From: Delphinus delphis
Lineage: Eukaryota > Chordata > Mammalia > Artiodactyla > Delphinidae
Assembly (NCBI RefSeq): GCF_949987515.2
Contig: NW_027192673.1
Location: 305,001-369,000, forward strand
Reading direction: 5' to 3'
DNA length: 64,000 bases
Each line of letters opens with the position of its first letter. Position 1 is the stretch's first letter. A program made the position numbers and the translations under genes. Shown piece by piece: positions 13,201 to 26,304 of this stretch. A model generated the notes under the pieces. That model saw only the letters and a list, made by a program, of their open reading frames with translations. It did not search any database and was not told the DNA's origin.

Positions 13201-14110
13201 ATCCTAACCCGTACGCTAACACTAACCCGCGCCCTCACACGCACGCTCCCCCTAAAGCGTTGCCGTACCCTCACCTGTACCCTGAACCGTCCCCGTCCCC
13301 TAACCCTAACCCTAGCCCGAACCCTAACCCTAACCCTTCCCCGAAGCCTGACCCTCACCCGTCCCCTAATCCTAACCCGTACGCTCACACTAACCCGCGC
13401 CCTCACATGCACGCTCCCCCTAAAGCGTTGCCGTACCCTCACCTGGACCCTAAACCATCGCCGTCCCCTAACCCTAACCCTAGCCCGAACCCTAACCCTA
13501 ACCCTTCCCCGAAGCCTGACCCTCACCCGTCACCTAATCCTAACCCGTACGCTCACACTAACCCGCGCCCTCACACGCACGCTCCCCCTAAAGCGTTGCC
13601 GTACCCTCACCTGGACCCTAAACTGTCCCCGTCCCCTAACCCTAACCCTAGCCCGAACCCTAACCCTAACCCTTCCCCGAAGCCTGACCCTCACCCGTGC
13701 CCTAATCCTAACCCGTACGCTAACACTAACCCGCACCCTCACACGCACGCTCCCCGTAAAGCGTTGCCGTACCCTTACCTGGACCCTAAACCGTCCCCGT
13801 CCCCTAACCCTAACCCTAGCCCGAACCCTAACCCTAACCCTTCCCCGAAGCCTGACCCTCACCCGTGCCCTAATCCTAACCCGTACGCTCACACTAACCT
13901 GCGCTCTCACACGCACGCTCCCCCTAAAACGTTGCCGTACCCTCACCTGGACCCTAAACCGTCCCCGTCCCCTAACCCTAACCCTAGCCCGAACCCTAAC
14001 CCTAACCCTTCCCCGAAGCCTGACCCTCACCCGTCCCCTAATTTAACCCGTACGCTAACACTAACCCGCGCCCTCACACGCACGCTCCCCCTAAAGCGTT
14101 GCCGTACCCT
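7246..14110 (+). repeat. Higher-order repeat HOR-1, copy 2 (6865 bp identical part)
   Basis: This is a near-perfect copy of 1-6865. The only substitution I noticed is T at 3164 against C at 10409. The three 1-bp-short monomers recur at 9172, 10851 and 14042, and the 24 bp duplication recurs at 7261-7308. Identity stops at 14111, where copy 1 has A at 6866 and this copy has C; from there the pairing resumes 336 bp later (6866 pairs with 14447). Such high identity over about 6.9 kb implies very recent tandem duplication, ongoing homogenisation, or an assembly duplication. Confidence 0.92.
7261..7308 (+). repeat. 24 bp tandem duplication in HOR-1 copy 2
   Basis: Same doubled 24-mer as at 16-63, exactly 7245 bp downstream (7261-7284 and 7285-7308). 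It is a clean diagnostic marker for the HOR-1 unit. Confidence 0.95.
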
Positions 14111-14446
14111 CACCTGGACCCTAAACCGTCCCCGTCCCCTAACCCTAACCCTAGCCCAAACCCTAACCCTAACCCTTCCCCAAAGCCTGACCCTCACCCG
14201 TCCCCTAATCCTAACCCGTACGCTCACACTAACCCGCGCCCTCACACGCACGCTCCCCCTAAAGCATTGCCGTACCCTCACCTGGACCCTAAACCGTCCC
14301 CTTCCCCTAACCCTAACCCTAGCCCGAACCCTAACCCTAACCCTTCCCCGAAGCCTGACCCTCACCCGTCCCATGATCCTAACCCGTACGCTCACACTAA
14401 CCCGCGCCCTCACACGCACGCTCCCCCTAAAGCGTTGCCGTACCCT
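14111..14446 (+). repeat. Two extra monomers (336 bp) relative to HOR-1
   Basis: Aligning this point to HOR-1 copy 1, position 6865 pairs with 14110 and 6866 pairs with 14447, so exactly two monomers are inserted here or were lost in copy 1. They carry private variants, for example CCCATGATCC near 14370 and AAGCATTG near 14271. Confidence 0.85.
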
Positions 14447-15616
14447 AACCTGGACCCTAAACCGTCCCCGTCCCCTAACCCTAACCCTAGCCCGAACCCT
14501 AACCCTAACTCTTCCCCGAAGCCTCACCCTCACCCGTCCCGTAATCCTAACCCGTACGCTAACACTAAACCGCGCCCTCACACGCACGCTCCCCCTAAAG
14601 CGTTGCCGTACCCTCACCTGGACCCTAAACCGTCGCCGTCCCCTAACCCTAACCCTAGCCCGAACCTTAACCCTAACCCTTCCCCGAAACCTGACCCTCA
14701 CCCGTCCCCTAATCCTAACCCGTACGCTAACACTAACCCGCGCCCTCACACGCACGCTCCCCCTAAAGCGTTGCCGTACCCTCACCTGGACCCTAAACCG
14801 TCCCCGTCCCCTAACCCTAACCCTAGCCCGAACCCTAACCCTAGCCTTTCCCCGAAGCCTGACCCTCACCCGTCCCCTAATCGTAACCCGTACGCTAACA
14901 CTAACCCGCGCCCTCACACGCACGCTCCCCGTAAAGCGTTGCCATACCCTCACCTGGACCCTAAACCGTCCCGGTCCCCTAACCCTAACCCTAGCCCGAA
15001 CCCTAACCCTAACACTTCCCCGAAGCCTGACCCTCACCCGTCCCCTAATCCTAACCCGTACGCTCACACTAACCCGCGCCCTCACACGCACGCTCCCCCT
15101 AAAGCGTTGCCGTACCCTCCCCTGGACCCTAAACCGTCCCCGTCCCCTAACCCTAACCCTAGCCCGAACCCTACCCCTAACCCTTCCCCGAAGCCTGACC
15201 CTCACCCGTGCCCTAATCCTAACCCGTATGCTCACACTAACCGGCGCCCTCACACGCACGCTCCCCCTAAAGCGTTGCCGTACCCTCACCTGGACCCTAA
15301 ACCGTCCCCGTCCCCTAACCCTAACCCTAGCCCGAAACCTAACCCTAACCCTTCCCCGAAGCCTGACCCTCACCCGTCCCCTAATCCTAACCCGTACGCT
15401 AACACTAACCCGCGCCCTCACACGCACGCTCCCCCTAAAGCGTTGCCATACCCTCACCTGGACCCTATACCGTCCCCGTCCCCTAACCCTAACCCTAGCC
15501 CGAACCCTAACCCTAACCCTTCCCCGAAGCCTGACCCTCACACGTGCCCTAATCCTAACCCGTACGCTCACACTAACCCGCGCCCTCACACGCACGCTCC
15601 CCCTAAAGCGTTGCCG
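14447..15616 (+). repeat. 7-monomer duplication (1176 bp), copy 1, derived from HOR-1
   Basis: A rare hexamer pattern, TACCCTAACCTGG instead of TACCCTCACCTGG, starts at 14441 and recurs at 15617, exactly 7 x 168 bp apart, with matching variants throughout. The first part also matches HOR-1 6866-7245 and the start of the next HOR-1 unit, but with a single rather than doubled 24-mer. Differences from copy 2 include C14525 against G15701 and A14999 against T16175. Confidence 0.88.
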
Positions 15617-18600
15617 TACCCTAACCTGGACCCTAAACCGTCCCCGTCCCCTAACCCTAACCCTAGCCCGAACCCTAACCCTAACTCTTCCCCGAAGCCT
15701 GACCCTCACCCGTCCCGTAATCCTAACCCGTACGCTAACACTAAACCGCGCCCTCACACGCACGCTCCCCCTAAAGCGTTGCCGTACCCTCACCTGGACC
15801 CTAAACCGTCGCCGTCCCCTAACCCTAACCCTAGCCCGAACCTTAACCCTAACCCTTCCCCGAAACCTGACCCTCACCCGTCCCCTAATCCTAACCCGTA
15901 CGCTAACACTAACCCGCGCCCTCACACGCACGCTCCCCCTAAAGCGTTGCCGTACCCTCACCTGGACCCTAAACCGTCCCCGTCCCCTAACCCTAACCCT
16001 AGCCCGAACCCTAACCCTAGCCTTTCCCCGAAGCCTGACCCTCACCCGTCCCCTAATCGTAACCCGTACGCTAACACTAACCCGCGCCCTCACACGCACG
16101 CTCCCCGTAAAGCGTTGCCATACCCTCACCTGGACCCTAAACCGTCCCGGTCCCCTAACCCTAACCCTAGCCCGTACCCTAACCCTAACACTTCCCCGAA
16201 GCCTGACCCTCACCCGTCCCCTAATCCTAACCCGTACGCTCACACTAACCCGCGCCCTCACACGCACGCTCCCCCTAAAGCGTTGCCGTACCCTCCCCTG
16301 GACCCTAAACCGTCCCCGTCCCCTAACCCTAACCCTAGCCCGAACCCTACCCCTAACCCTTCCCCGAAGCCTGACCCTCACCCGTGCCCTAATCCTAACC
16401 CGTATGCTCACACTAACCGGCGCCCTCACACGCACGCTCCCCCTAAAGCGTTGCCGTACCCTCACCTGGACCCTAAACCGTCCCCGTCCCCTAACCCTAA
16501 CCCTAGCCCGAAACCTAACCCTAACCCTTCCCCGAAGCCTGACCCTCACCCGTCCCCTAATCCTAACCCGTACGCTAACACTAACCCGCGCCCTCACACG
16601 CACGCTCCCCCTAAAGCGTTGCCATACCCTCACCTGGACCCTATACCGTCCCCGTCCCCTAACCCTAACCCTAGCCCGAACCCTAACCCTAACCCTTCCC
16701 CGAAGCCTGACCCTCACACGTGCCCTAATCCTAACCCGTACGCTAACACTAACCCGCGCCCTCACATGCACGCTCCCCCTAAAGCTTTGCCGTACCCTCA
16801 CCTGGACCCTAAAACGTCCCCGTCCCCTAACCCTAACCCTAGCCCGAACCCTAACCCTAAGCCTTCCCCGAAGCCTGACCCTCACACGTCCCCTAATCCT
16901 AACCCGTACGCTAACACTAACCGACGCCCTCACACGCACGCTCCCCCTAAAGCGTTGTCGTACCCTCACCTGTACCCTAAACCATCCCCGTCCCCTAACC
17001 CTAACCCTAGCCCGAACCCTAACACTAACCCTTCCCCGAAGCCTGACCCTCACCCGTCCCCTAATCCTAACCCGTACGCTCACACTAACCCGCGCCCTCA
17101 CACGCACGCTCCCCTTAAAGCGTTGCCGTACCCTCACCTGGACCCTAAACCGTCCCCGTCCCCTAACCCTAACCCTAGCCCGAACCCTAACCCTAACCCT
17201 TCCCCGAAGCCTGACCCTCACCCGTCCCCTAATCCTAACCCGTACACTCACACTAACCCGCGCCCTCACACGCACGCTCCCCCTAAAGCGTTGCCATACC
17301 CTCACCTGGACCCTAAACCGTCGCCGTCCCCTAACCCTAACCCTAGCCCGAACCCTAACCCTAACCCTTCCCCGAAGCCTGACCCTCACCCGTCCCCTAA
17401 TCCTAACCCGTACGCTCACACTAACCCGCGCCCCCACACGCACGCTCCCTCTAAAGCGTTGCCGTACCCTCACCTGGACCCTAAACCGTCCCCGTCCCCT
17501 AACCCTAACCCTAGCCCGAACCCTAACCCTAACCCTTCCCCGAAGCCTGTCCCTCACCCGTCCCCTAATCCTAACCCGTACGCTAACACTAACCCGCGCC
17601 CTCACACGCACGCTCCCCCTAAAGCGTTGCCGTATGCTCACCTGGACCCTAAACCGTCCCCGTCCCCTAACCCTAACCCTAGCCCGAACCCTAACCCTAA
17701 ACCTTCCCCGAAGCCTGACCCTCACCCGTGCCCTAATCCTAACCCGTACGCTAAGACTAACCCGCGCCCTCACATGCACGCTCCCCCTAAAGCTTTGCCG
17801 TACCCTCACCTGGACCCTAAACCGTCCCCGTCCCCTAACCCTAACCCTAGCCCGAACCCTAACCCTAACCCTTCCCCGAAGCCTGACCCTCACCCGTCCC
17901 CTAATCCTATCCCGTACGCTAACACTAACCCGCGCCCTCACACGCACGCTCCCCCTAAAGCGTTGCCGTACCCTCACCTGGACCCTAAACCGTCCCCGTC
18001 CCCTAACCCTAACCCTAGCCCGAACCCTAACCCTAACCCTTCCCCGAAGCCTGACCCTCACCCGTGCCCTAATCCTAACCCGTACGCTAACACGAACCCG
18101 CGCCCTCACACGCACGCTCCCCCTAAAGCGTTGCCGTACCCTCACCTGGACCCTAAACCGTCCCCGTCCCCTAACCCTAACCCTAGCCCGAACCCTAACC
18201 CTAACCCTACCCCGAAGCCTGACCCTCACACGTCCCCTTATCCTAACCCGTACGCTAACAATAACCCGCGCCCTCACACGCACGCTCCCCCTAAAGCGTT
18301 GCCGTACCCTCACCTGGACCCTAAACCGTCCCCGTCCCCTAACCCTAACCCTAGCCCGAACCCTAAACCTAACCCTTCCCCGAAGCCTGACCCTCACCCG
18401 TCCCCTAATCCTAACACGTACGCTAACACTAACCCGCGCCCTCACACGCACGCTCCCCCTAAAGCGTTGCCGTACCCTCACCTGGACCCTAAACCGTCCC
18501 CGTCCCCTAACCCTAACCCTAGCCCGAACCCTAACCCTAACCCTTCCCCGAAGCCTGACCCTCACCCGTCCCCTAATCCTAACCCGTACGCTAACACTAA

Positions 18601-20320
18601 CCCGCGCCCTCACACGCACGCTCCCCCTAAAGCGTTGCCGTACCCTCACCTGGACCCTAAACCGTCCCGGTCCCCTAACCCTAACCCTAGCCCGAACCCT
18701 AACCCTAACCCTTCCCCGAAGCCTGACCCTCACCCGTCCCCTAATCCTACCCCGTACGCTCACACTAAACCAAGCCCTCACACGCACGCTCCCCCTAAAG
18801 CGTTGCCGTACCCTCACCTGGACCCTAAACCGTCCCCGTCCCCTAACCCTAACCCTAGCCCGAACCCTACCCCTAACCCTTCCCCGAAGCCTGACCCTCA
18901 CCCGTGCCCTAATCCTAACCCGTACGCTAACACTAACCCGCGCCCTCACATGCACGCTCCCCCTAAAGCTTTGCCGTACCCTCACCTGGACCCTAAAACG
19001 TCCCCGTCCCCTAACCCTAACCCTAGCCCGAACCCTAACCCTAAGCCTTCCCCGAAGCCTGACCCTCACACGTCCCCTAATCCTAACCCGTACGCTAACA
19101 CTAACCCACGCCCTCACACGCACGCTCCCCCTAAAGCGTTGCCGTACCCTCACCTGTACCCTAAACCATCCCCGTCCCCTAACCCTAACCCTAGCCCGAA
19201 CCCTAACACTAACCCTTCCCCGAAGCCTGACCCTCACCCGTCCCCTAATCCTAACCCGTACGCTCACACTAACCCGCGCCCTCACACGCACGCTCCCCTT
19301 AAAGCGTTGCCGTACCCTCACCTGGACCCTAAACCGTCCCCGTCCCCTAACCCTAACCCTAGCCCGAACCCTAACCCTAACCCTTCCCCGAAGCCTGACC
19401 GTCACCCGTCCCCTAATCCTAACCCGTACACTCACACTAACCCGCGCCCTCACACGCACGCTCCCCCTAAAGCGTTGCCGTACCCTCACCTGGACCCTAA
19501 ACCGTCGCCGTCCCCTAACCCTAACCCTAGCCCGAACCCTAACCCTAACACTTCCCCGAAGCCTGACCCTCACCCGTCCCCTAATCCTAACCCGTACGCT
19601 CACACTAACCCGCGCCCCCACACGCAAGCTCCCCCTAAAGCGTTGCCGTACCCTCACCTGGACCCTAAACCGTCCCCGTCCCCTAACCCTAACCCTAGCC
19701 CGAACCCTAACCCTAACCCTTCCCCGAAGCCTGTCCCTCACCCGTCCCCTAATCCTAACCCGTACGCTAACACTAACCCGCGCCCTCACACGCACGCTCC
19801 CCCTAAAGCGTTGCCGTACCCTCACCTGGACCCTAAACCGTCCCCATCCCCTAACCCTCACCCTAGCCCGAACCCTAACCCTAACCCTTCCCCGAAGCCT
19901 GACCCTCACCCGTACCCTAATCCTAACCCGTACGCTAACACTAACCCGCGCCCTCACACGCACGCTCCCCCTAAAGCGTTGCCGTACCCTCACCTGGACT
20001 CTAAACCGTCCCCGTCCCCTAACCCTAACCCTAGCCCGAACCCTAACCCTAACCCTTCCCTGAAGCCTGACCCTCACCCGTGCCCTAATCCTAACCCGTA
20101 CGCTAACACTAACCCGCGCCCTCACACGCACACTCCCCCTAAAGCGTTGCCGTACCCTCACCTGGACCCTAAACCGTCCCCGTCCCCTAACCCTAACCCT
20201 AGCCCGAACCCTAACCATAACCCTTCCCCGAAGCCTGACCCTCACCCGTCCCCTAATCCTAACCCGTACGCTAACACTAACCCGCGCCCTCACACGCACG
20301 CTCCCCCTAAAGCGTTGCCG
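15113..20320 (+). repeat. Higher-order repeat HOR-2, copy 1 (5208 bp, 31 monomers)
   Basis: The rare variant TACCCTCCCCTGG at 15113 returns at 20321, exactly 31 x 168 bp. The variant order within is kept at offset 5208. Its true left edge lies somewhere in 15066-15119, because flanking monomers are too similar to resolve. There are no 1 bp indels, so the 168 bp phase is unbroken here. It contains the copy of the 1176 bp duplication from 15113 to about 16740. Confidence 0.93.
15617..16740 (+). repeat. 7-monomer duplication (1176 bp), copy 2
   Basis: This pairs with 14441-15564 at offset 1176. After about 16740 the variant order changes (CACATGCACGC and AAAGCTTTG near 16765-16790), so the duplicate ends there. 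The whole motif is carried into the 5208 bp repeat, so this duplication predates that one. Confidence 0.87.
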
Positions 20321-23300
20321 TACCCTCCCCTGGACCCTAAACCGTCCCCGTCCCCTAACCCTAACCCTAGCCCGAACCCTACCCCTAACCCTTCCCCGAA
20401 GCCTGACCCTCACCCGTGCCCTAATCCTAACCCGTATGCTCACACTAACCGGCGCCCTCACACGCACGCTCCCCCTAAAGCGTTGCCGTACCCTCACCTG
20501 GACCCTAAACCGTCCCCGTCCCCTAACCCTAACCCTAGCCCGAAACCTAACCCTAACCCTTCCCCGAAGCCTGACCCTCACCCGTCCCCTAATCCTAACC
20601 CGTACGCTAACACTAACCCGCGCCCTCACACGCACGCTCCCCCTAAAGCGTTGCCATACCCTCACCTGGACCCTATACCGTCCCCGTCCCCTAACCCTAA
20701 CCCTAGCCCGAACCCTAACCCTAACCCTTCCCCGAAGCCTGACCCTCACACGTGCCCTAATCCTAACCCGTACGCTCACACTAACCCGCGCCCTCACACG
20801 CACGCTCCCCCTAAAGCGTTGCCGTACCCTAACCTGGACCCTAAACCGTCCCCGTCCCCTAACCCTAACCCTAGCCCGAACCCTAACCCTAACTCTTCCC
20901 CGAAGCCTGACCCTCACCCGTCCCGTAATCCTAACCCGTACGCTAACACTAAACCGCGCCCTCACACGCACGCTCCCCCTAAAGCGTTGCCGTACCCTCA
21001 CCTGGACCCTAAACCGTCGCCGTCCCCTAACCCTAACCCTAGCCCGAACCTTAACCCTAACCCTTCCCCGAAACCTGACCCTCACCCGTCCCCTAATCCT
21101 AACCCGTACGCTAACACTAACCCGCGCCCTCACACGCACGCTCCCCCTAAAGCGTTGCCGTACCCTCACCTGGACCCTAAACCGTCCCCGTCCCCTAACC
21201 CTAACCCTAGCCCGAACCCTAACCCTAGCCTTTCCCCGAAGCCTGACCCTCACCCGTCCCCTAATCGTAACCCGTACGCTAACACTAACCCGCGCCCTCA
21301 CACGCACGCTCCCCGTAAAGCGTTGCCATACCCTCACCTGGACCCTAAACCGTCCCGGTCCCCTAACCCTAACCCTAGCCCGTACCCTAACCCTAACACT
21401 TCCCCGAAGCCTGACCCTCACCCGTCCCCTAATCCTAACCCGTACGCTCACACTAACCCGCGCCCTCACACGCACGCTCCCCCTAAAGCGTTGCCGTACC
21501 CTCCCCTGGACCCTAAACCGTCCCCGTCCCCTAACCCTAACCCTAGCCCGAACCCTACCCCTAACCCTTCCCCGAAGCCTGACCCTCACCCGTGCCCTAA
21601 TCCTAACCCGTATGCTCACACTAACCGGCGCCCTCACACGCACGCTCCCCCTAAAGCGTTGCCGTACCCTCACCTGGACCCTAAACCGTCCCCGTCCCCT
21701 AACCCTAACCCTAGCCCGAAACCTAACCCTAACCCTTCCCCGAAGCCTGACCCTCACCCGTCCCCTAATCCTAACCCGTACGCTAACACTAACCCGCGCC
21801 CTCACACGCACGCTCCCCCTAAAGCGTTGCCATACCCTCACCTGGACCCTATACCGTCCCCGTCCCCTAACCCTAACCCTAGCCCGAACCCTAACCCTAA
21901 CCCTTCCCCGAAGCCTGACCCTCACACGTGCCCTAATCCTAACCCGTACGCTAACACTAACCCGCGCCCTCACATGCACGCTCCCCCTAAAGCTTTGCCG
22001 TACCCTCACCTGGACCCTAAAACGTCCCCGTCCCCTAACCCTAACCCTAGCCCGAACCCTAACCCTAAGCCTTCCCCGAAGCCTGACCCTCACACGTCCC
22101 CTAATCCTAACCCGTACGCTAACACTAACCGACGCCCTCACACGCACGCTCCCCCTAAAGCGTTGTCGTACCCTCACCTGTACCCTAAACCATCCCCGTC
22201 CCCTAACCCTAACCCTAGCCCGAACCCTAACACTAACCCTTCCCCGAAGCCTGACCCTCACCCGTCCCCTAATCCTAACCCGTACGCTCACACTAACCCG
22301 CGCCCTCACACGCACGCTCCCCTTAAAGCGTTGCCGTACCCTCACCTGGACCCTAAACCGTCCCCGTCCCCTAACCCTAACCCTAGCCCGAACCCTAACC
22401 CTAACCCTTCCCCGAAGCCTGACCCTCACCCGTCCCCTAATCCTAACCCGTACACTCACACTAACCCGCGCCCTCACACGCACGCTCCCCCTAAAGCGTT
22501 GCCATACCCTCACCTGGACCCTAAACCGTCGCCGTCCCCTAACCCTAACCCTAGCCCGAACCCTAACCCTAACCCTTCCCCGAAGCCTGACCCTCACCCG
22601 TGCCCTAATCCTAACCCGTACGCTCACACTAACCCGCGCCCCCACACGCACGCTCCCCCTAAAGCGTTGCCGTACCCTCACCTGGACCCTAAACCGTCCC
22701 CGTCCCCTAACCCTAACCCTAGCCCGAACCCTAACCCTAACCCTTCCCCGAAGCCTGTCCCTCACCCGTCCCCTAATCCTAACCCGTACGCTAACACTAA
22801 CCCGCGCCCTCACACGCACGCTCCCCCTAAAGCGTTGCCGTATGCTCACCTGGACCCTAAACCGTCCCCGTCCCCTAACCCTAACCCTAGCCCGAACCCT
22901 AACCCTAAACCTTCCCCGAAGCCTGACCCTCACCCGTGCCCTAATCCTAACCCGTACGCTAAGACTAACCCGCGCCCTCACATGCACGCTCCCCCTAAAG
23001 CTTTGCCGTACCCTCACCTGGACCCTAAACCGTCCCCGTCCCCTAACCCTAACCCTAGCCCGAACCCTAACCCTAACCCTTCCCCGAAGCCTGACCCTCA
23101 CCCGTCCCCTAATCCTATCCCGTACGCTAACACTAACCCGCGCCCTCACACGCACGCTCCCCCTAAAGCGTTGCCGTACCCTCACCTGGACCCTAAACCG
23201 TCCCCGTCCCCTAACCCTAACCCTAGCCCGAACCCTAACCCTAACCCTTCCCCGAAGCCTGACCCTCACCCGTGCCCTAATCCTAACCCGTACGCTAACA

Positions 23301-25528
23301 CGAACCCGCGCCCTCACACGCACGCTCCCCCTAAAGCGTTGCCGTACCCTCACCTGGACCCTAAACCGTCCCCGTCCCCTAACCCTAACCCTAGCCCGAA
23401 CCCTAACCCTAACCCTACCCCGAAGCCTGACCCTCACACGTCCCCTTATCCTAACCCGTACGCTAACAATAACCCGCGCCCTCACACGCACGCTCCCCCT
23501 AAAGCGTTGCCGTACCCTCACCTGGACCCTAAACCGTCCCCGTCCCCTAACCCTAACCCTAGCCCGAACCCTAAACCTAACCCTTCCCCGAAGCCTGACC
23601 CTCACCCGTCCCCTAATCCTAACACGTACGCTAACACTAACCCGCGCCCTCACACGCACGCTCCCCCTAAAGCGTTGCCGTACCCTCACCTGGACCCTAA
23701 ACCGTCCCCGTCCCCTAACCCTAACCCTAGCCCGAACCCTAACCCTAACCCTTCCCCGAAGCCTGACCCTCACCCGTCCCCTAATCCTAACCCGTACGCT
23801 AACACTAACCCGCGCCCTCACACGCACGCTCCCCCTAAAGCGTTGCCGTACCCTCACCTGGACCCTAAACCGTCCCGGTCCCCTAACCCTAACCCTAGCC
23901 CGAACCCTAACCCTAACCCTTCCCCGAAGCCTGACCCTCACCCGTCCCCTAATCCTACCCCGTACGCTCACACTAAACCAAGCCCTCACACGCACGCTCC
24001 CCCTAAAGCGTTGCCGTACCCTCACCTGGACCCTAAACCGTCCCCGTCCCCTAACCCTAACCCTAGCCCGAACCCTACCCCTAACCCTTCCCCGAAGCCT
24101 GACCCTCACCCGTGCCCTAATCCTAACCCGTACGCTAACACTAACCCGCGCCCTCACATGCACGCTCCCCCTAAAGCTTTGCCGTACCCTCACCTGGACC
24201 CTAAAACGTCCCCGTCCCCTAACCCTAACCCTAGCCCGAACCCTAACCCTAAGCCTTCCCCGAAGCCTGACCCTCACACGTCCCCTAATCCTAACCCGTA
24301 CGCTAACACTAACCCACGCCCTCACACGCACGCTCCCCCTAAAGCGTTGCCGTACCCTCACCTGTACCCTAAACCATCCCCGTCCCCTAACCCTAACCCT
24401 AGCCCGAACCCTAACACTAACCCTTCCCCGAAGCCTGACCCTCACCCGTCCCCTAATCCTAACCCGTACGCTCACACTAACCCGCGCCCTCACACGCACG
24501 CTCCCCTTAAAGCGTTGCCGTACCCTCACCTGGACCCTAAACCGTCCCCGTCCCCTAACCCTAACCCTAGCCCGAACCCTAACCCTAACCCTTCCCCGAA
24601 GCCTGACCGTCACCCGTCCCCTAATCCTAACCCGTACACTCACACTAACCCGCGCCCTCACACGCACGCTCCCCCTAAAGCGTTGCCGTACCCTCACCTG
24701 GACCCTAAACCGTCGCCGTCCCCTAACCCTAACCCTAGCCCGAACCCTAACCCTAACACTTCCCCGAAGCCTGACCCTCACCCGTCCCCTAATCCTAACC
24801 CGTACGCTCACACTAACCCGCGCCCCCACACGCAAGCTCCCCCTAAAGCGTTGCCGTACCCTCACCTGGACCCTAAACCGTCCCCGTCCCCTAACCCTAA
24901 CCCTAGCCCGAACCCTAACCCTAACCCTTCCCCGAAGCCTGTCCCTCACCCGTCCCCTAATCCTAACCCGTACGCTAACACTAACCCGCGCCCTCACACG
25001 CACGCTCCCCCTAAAGCGTTGCCGTACCCTCACCTGGACCCTAAACCGTCCCCATCCCCTAACCCTCACCCTAGCCCGAACCCTAACCCTAACCCTTCCC
25101 CGAAGCCTGACCCTCACCCGTACCCTAATCCTAACCCGTACGCTAACACTAACCCGCGCCCTCACACGCACGCTCCCCCTAAAGCGTTGCCGTACCCTCA
25201 CCTGGACTCTAAACCGTCCCCGTCCCCTAACCCTAACCCTAGCCCGAACCCTAACCCTAACCCTTCCCTGAAGCCTGACCCTCACCCGTGCCCTAATCCT
25301 AACCCGTACGCTAACACTAACCCGCGCCCTCACACGCACACTCCCCCTAAAGCGTTGCCGTACCCTCACCTGGACCCTAAACCGTCCCCGTCCCCTAACC
25401 CTAACCCTAGCCCGAACCCTAACCATAACCCTTCCCCGAAGCCTGACCCTCACCCGTCCCCTAATCCTAACCCGTACGCTAACACTAACCCGCGCCCTCA
25501 CACGCACGCTCCCCCTAAAGCGTTGCCG
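20321..25528 (+). repeat. Higher-order repeat HOR-2, copy 2 (5208 bp, 31 monomers)
   Basis: Near-identical to 15113-20320. Differences I noticed are C17394 against G22602 and T17450 against C22658. Directly after it (25529) the variant pattern switches to CCTCACCTGTACC, so HOR-2 is present as exactly two tandem copies in this window. Confidence 0.93.
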
Positions 25529-26304
25529 TACCCTCACCTGTACCCTAAACCGTCCCCGTCCCCTAACCCTAACCCTAGCCCGAACCCTAACCCTAACCCT
25601 TCCCCGAAGCCTGACCCTCACCCGTCCCCTAATCCTAACCCGTACGCTCACACTAACCCGCGCCCTCACATGCACGCTCCCCCTAAAGCGATGCCGTACC
25701 CTCACCTGGACCCTAAACCATCGCCGTCCCCTAACCCTAACCCTAGCCCGAACCCTAACCCTAACCCTTCCCCGAAGCCTGACCCTCACCCGTCCCCTAA
25801 TCCTAACCCGTACGCTCACACTAACCCGCGCCCTCACACGCACGCTCCCCCTAAAGCGTTGCCGTACCCTCACCTGGACCCTAAACTGTCCCCGTCCCCT
25901 AACCCTAACCCTAGCCCGAACCCTAACCTTAACCCTTCCCCGAAGCCTGACCCTCACCCGTGCCCTAATCCTAACCCGTACGCTAACACTAACCCGCACC
26001 CTCACACGCACGCTCCCCGTAAAGCGTTGCCGTACCCTCACCTGGACCCTAAACCGTCCCCGTCCCCTAACCCTAACCCTAGCCCGAACCCTAACCCTAA
26101 CCCTTCCCCGAAGCCTGACCCTCACCCGTGCCCTAATCCTAACCCGTACGCTCACACTAACCTGCGCTCTCACACGCACGCTCCCCCTAAAACGTTGCCG
26201 TACCCTCACCTGGACCCTAAACCGTCCCCGTCCCCTAACCCTAACCCTAGCCCGAACCCTAACCCTAACCCTTCCCCGAAGCCTGACCCTCACCCGTCCC
26301 CTAA
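25529..26304 (+). repeat. Monomer block shared with the tail of HOR-1
   Basis: The order of rare variants (CCTGTACC, then CATCGCCG, then AAACTGTCC, then CCGCACCC with CCCCGTAAAG, then AACCTGCGCTC with AAAACGTTG) matches 6021-6796 and 13266-14041. The offsets are 19508 and 12263. In HOR-1 the block ends with a 1 bp deletion at 6797; here the equivalent monomer is full length, so this copy is ancestral at that site or has been repaired by exchange. Confidence 0.85.

Noticed and set aside
1..14110. Transposon or LTR element amplified in tandem
   Set aside because: No terminal inverted or direct repeats, target-site duplications, coding domains or A-rich tails are visible; unit boundaries fall in register within homologous monomers.
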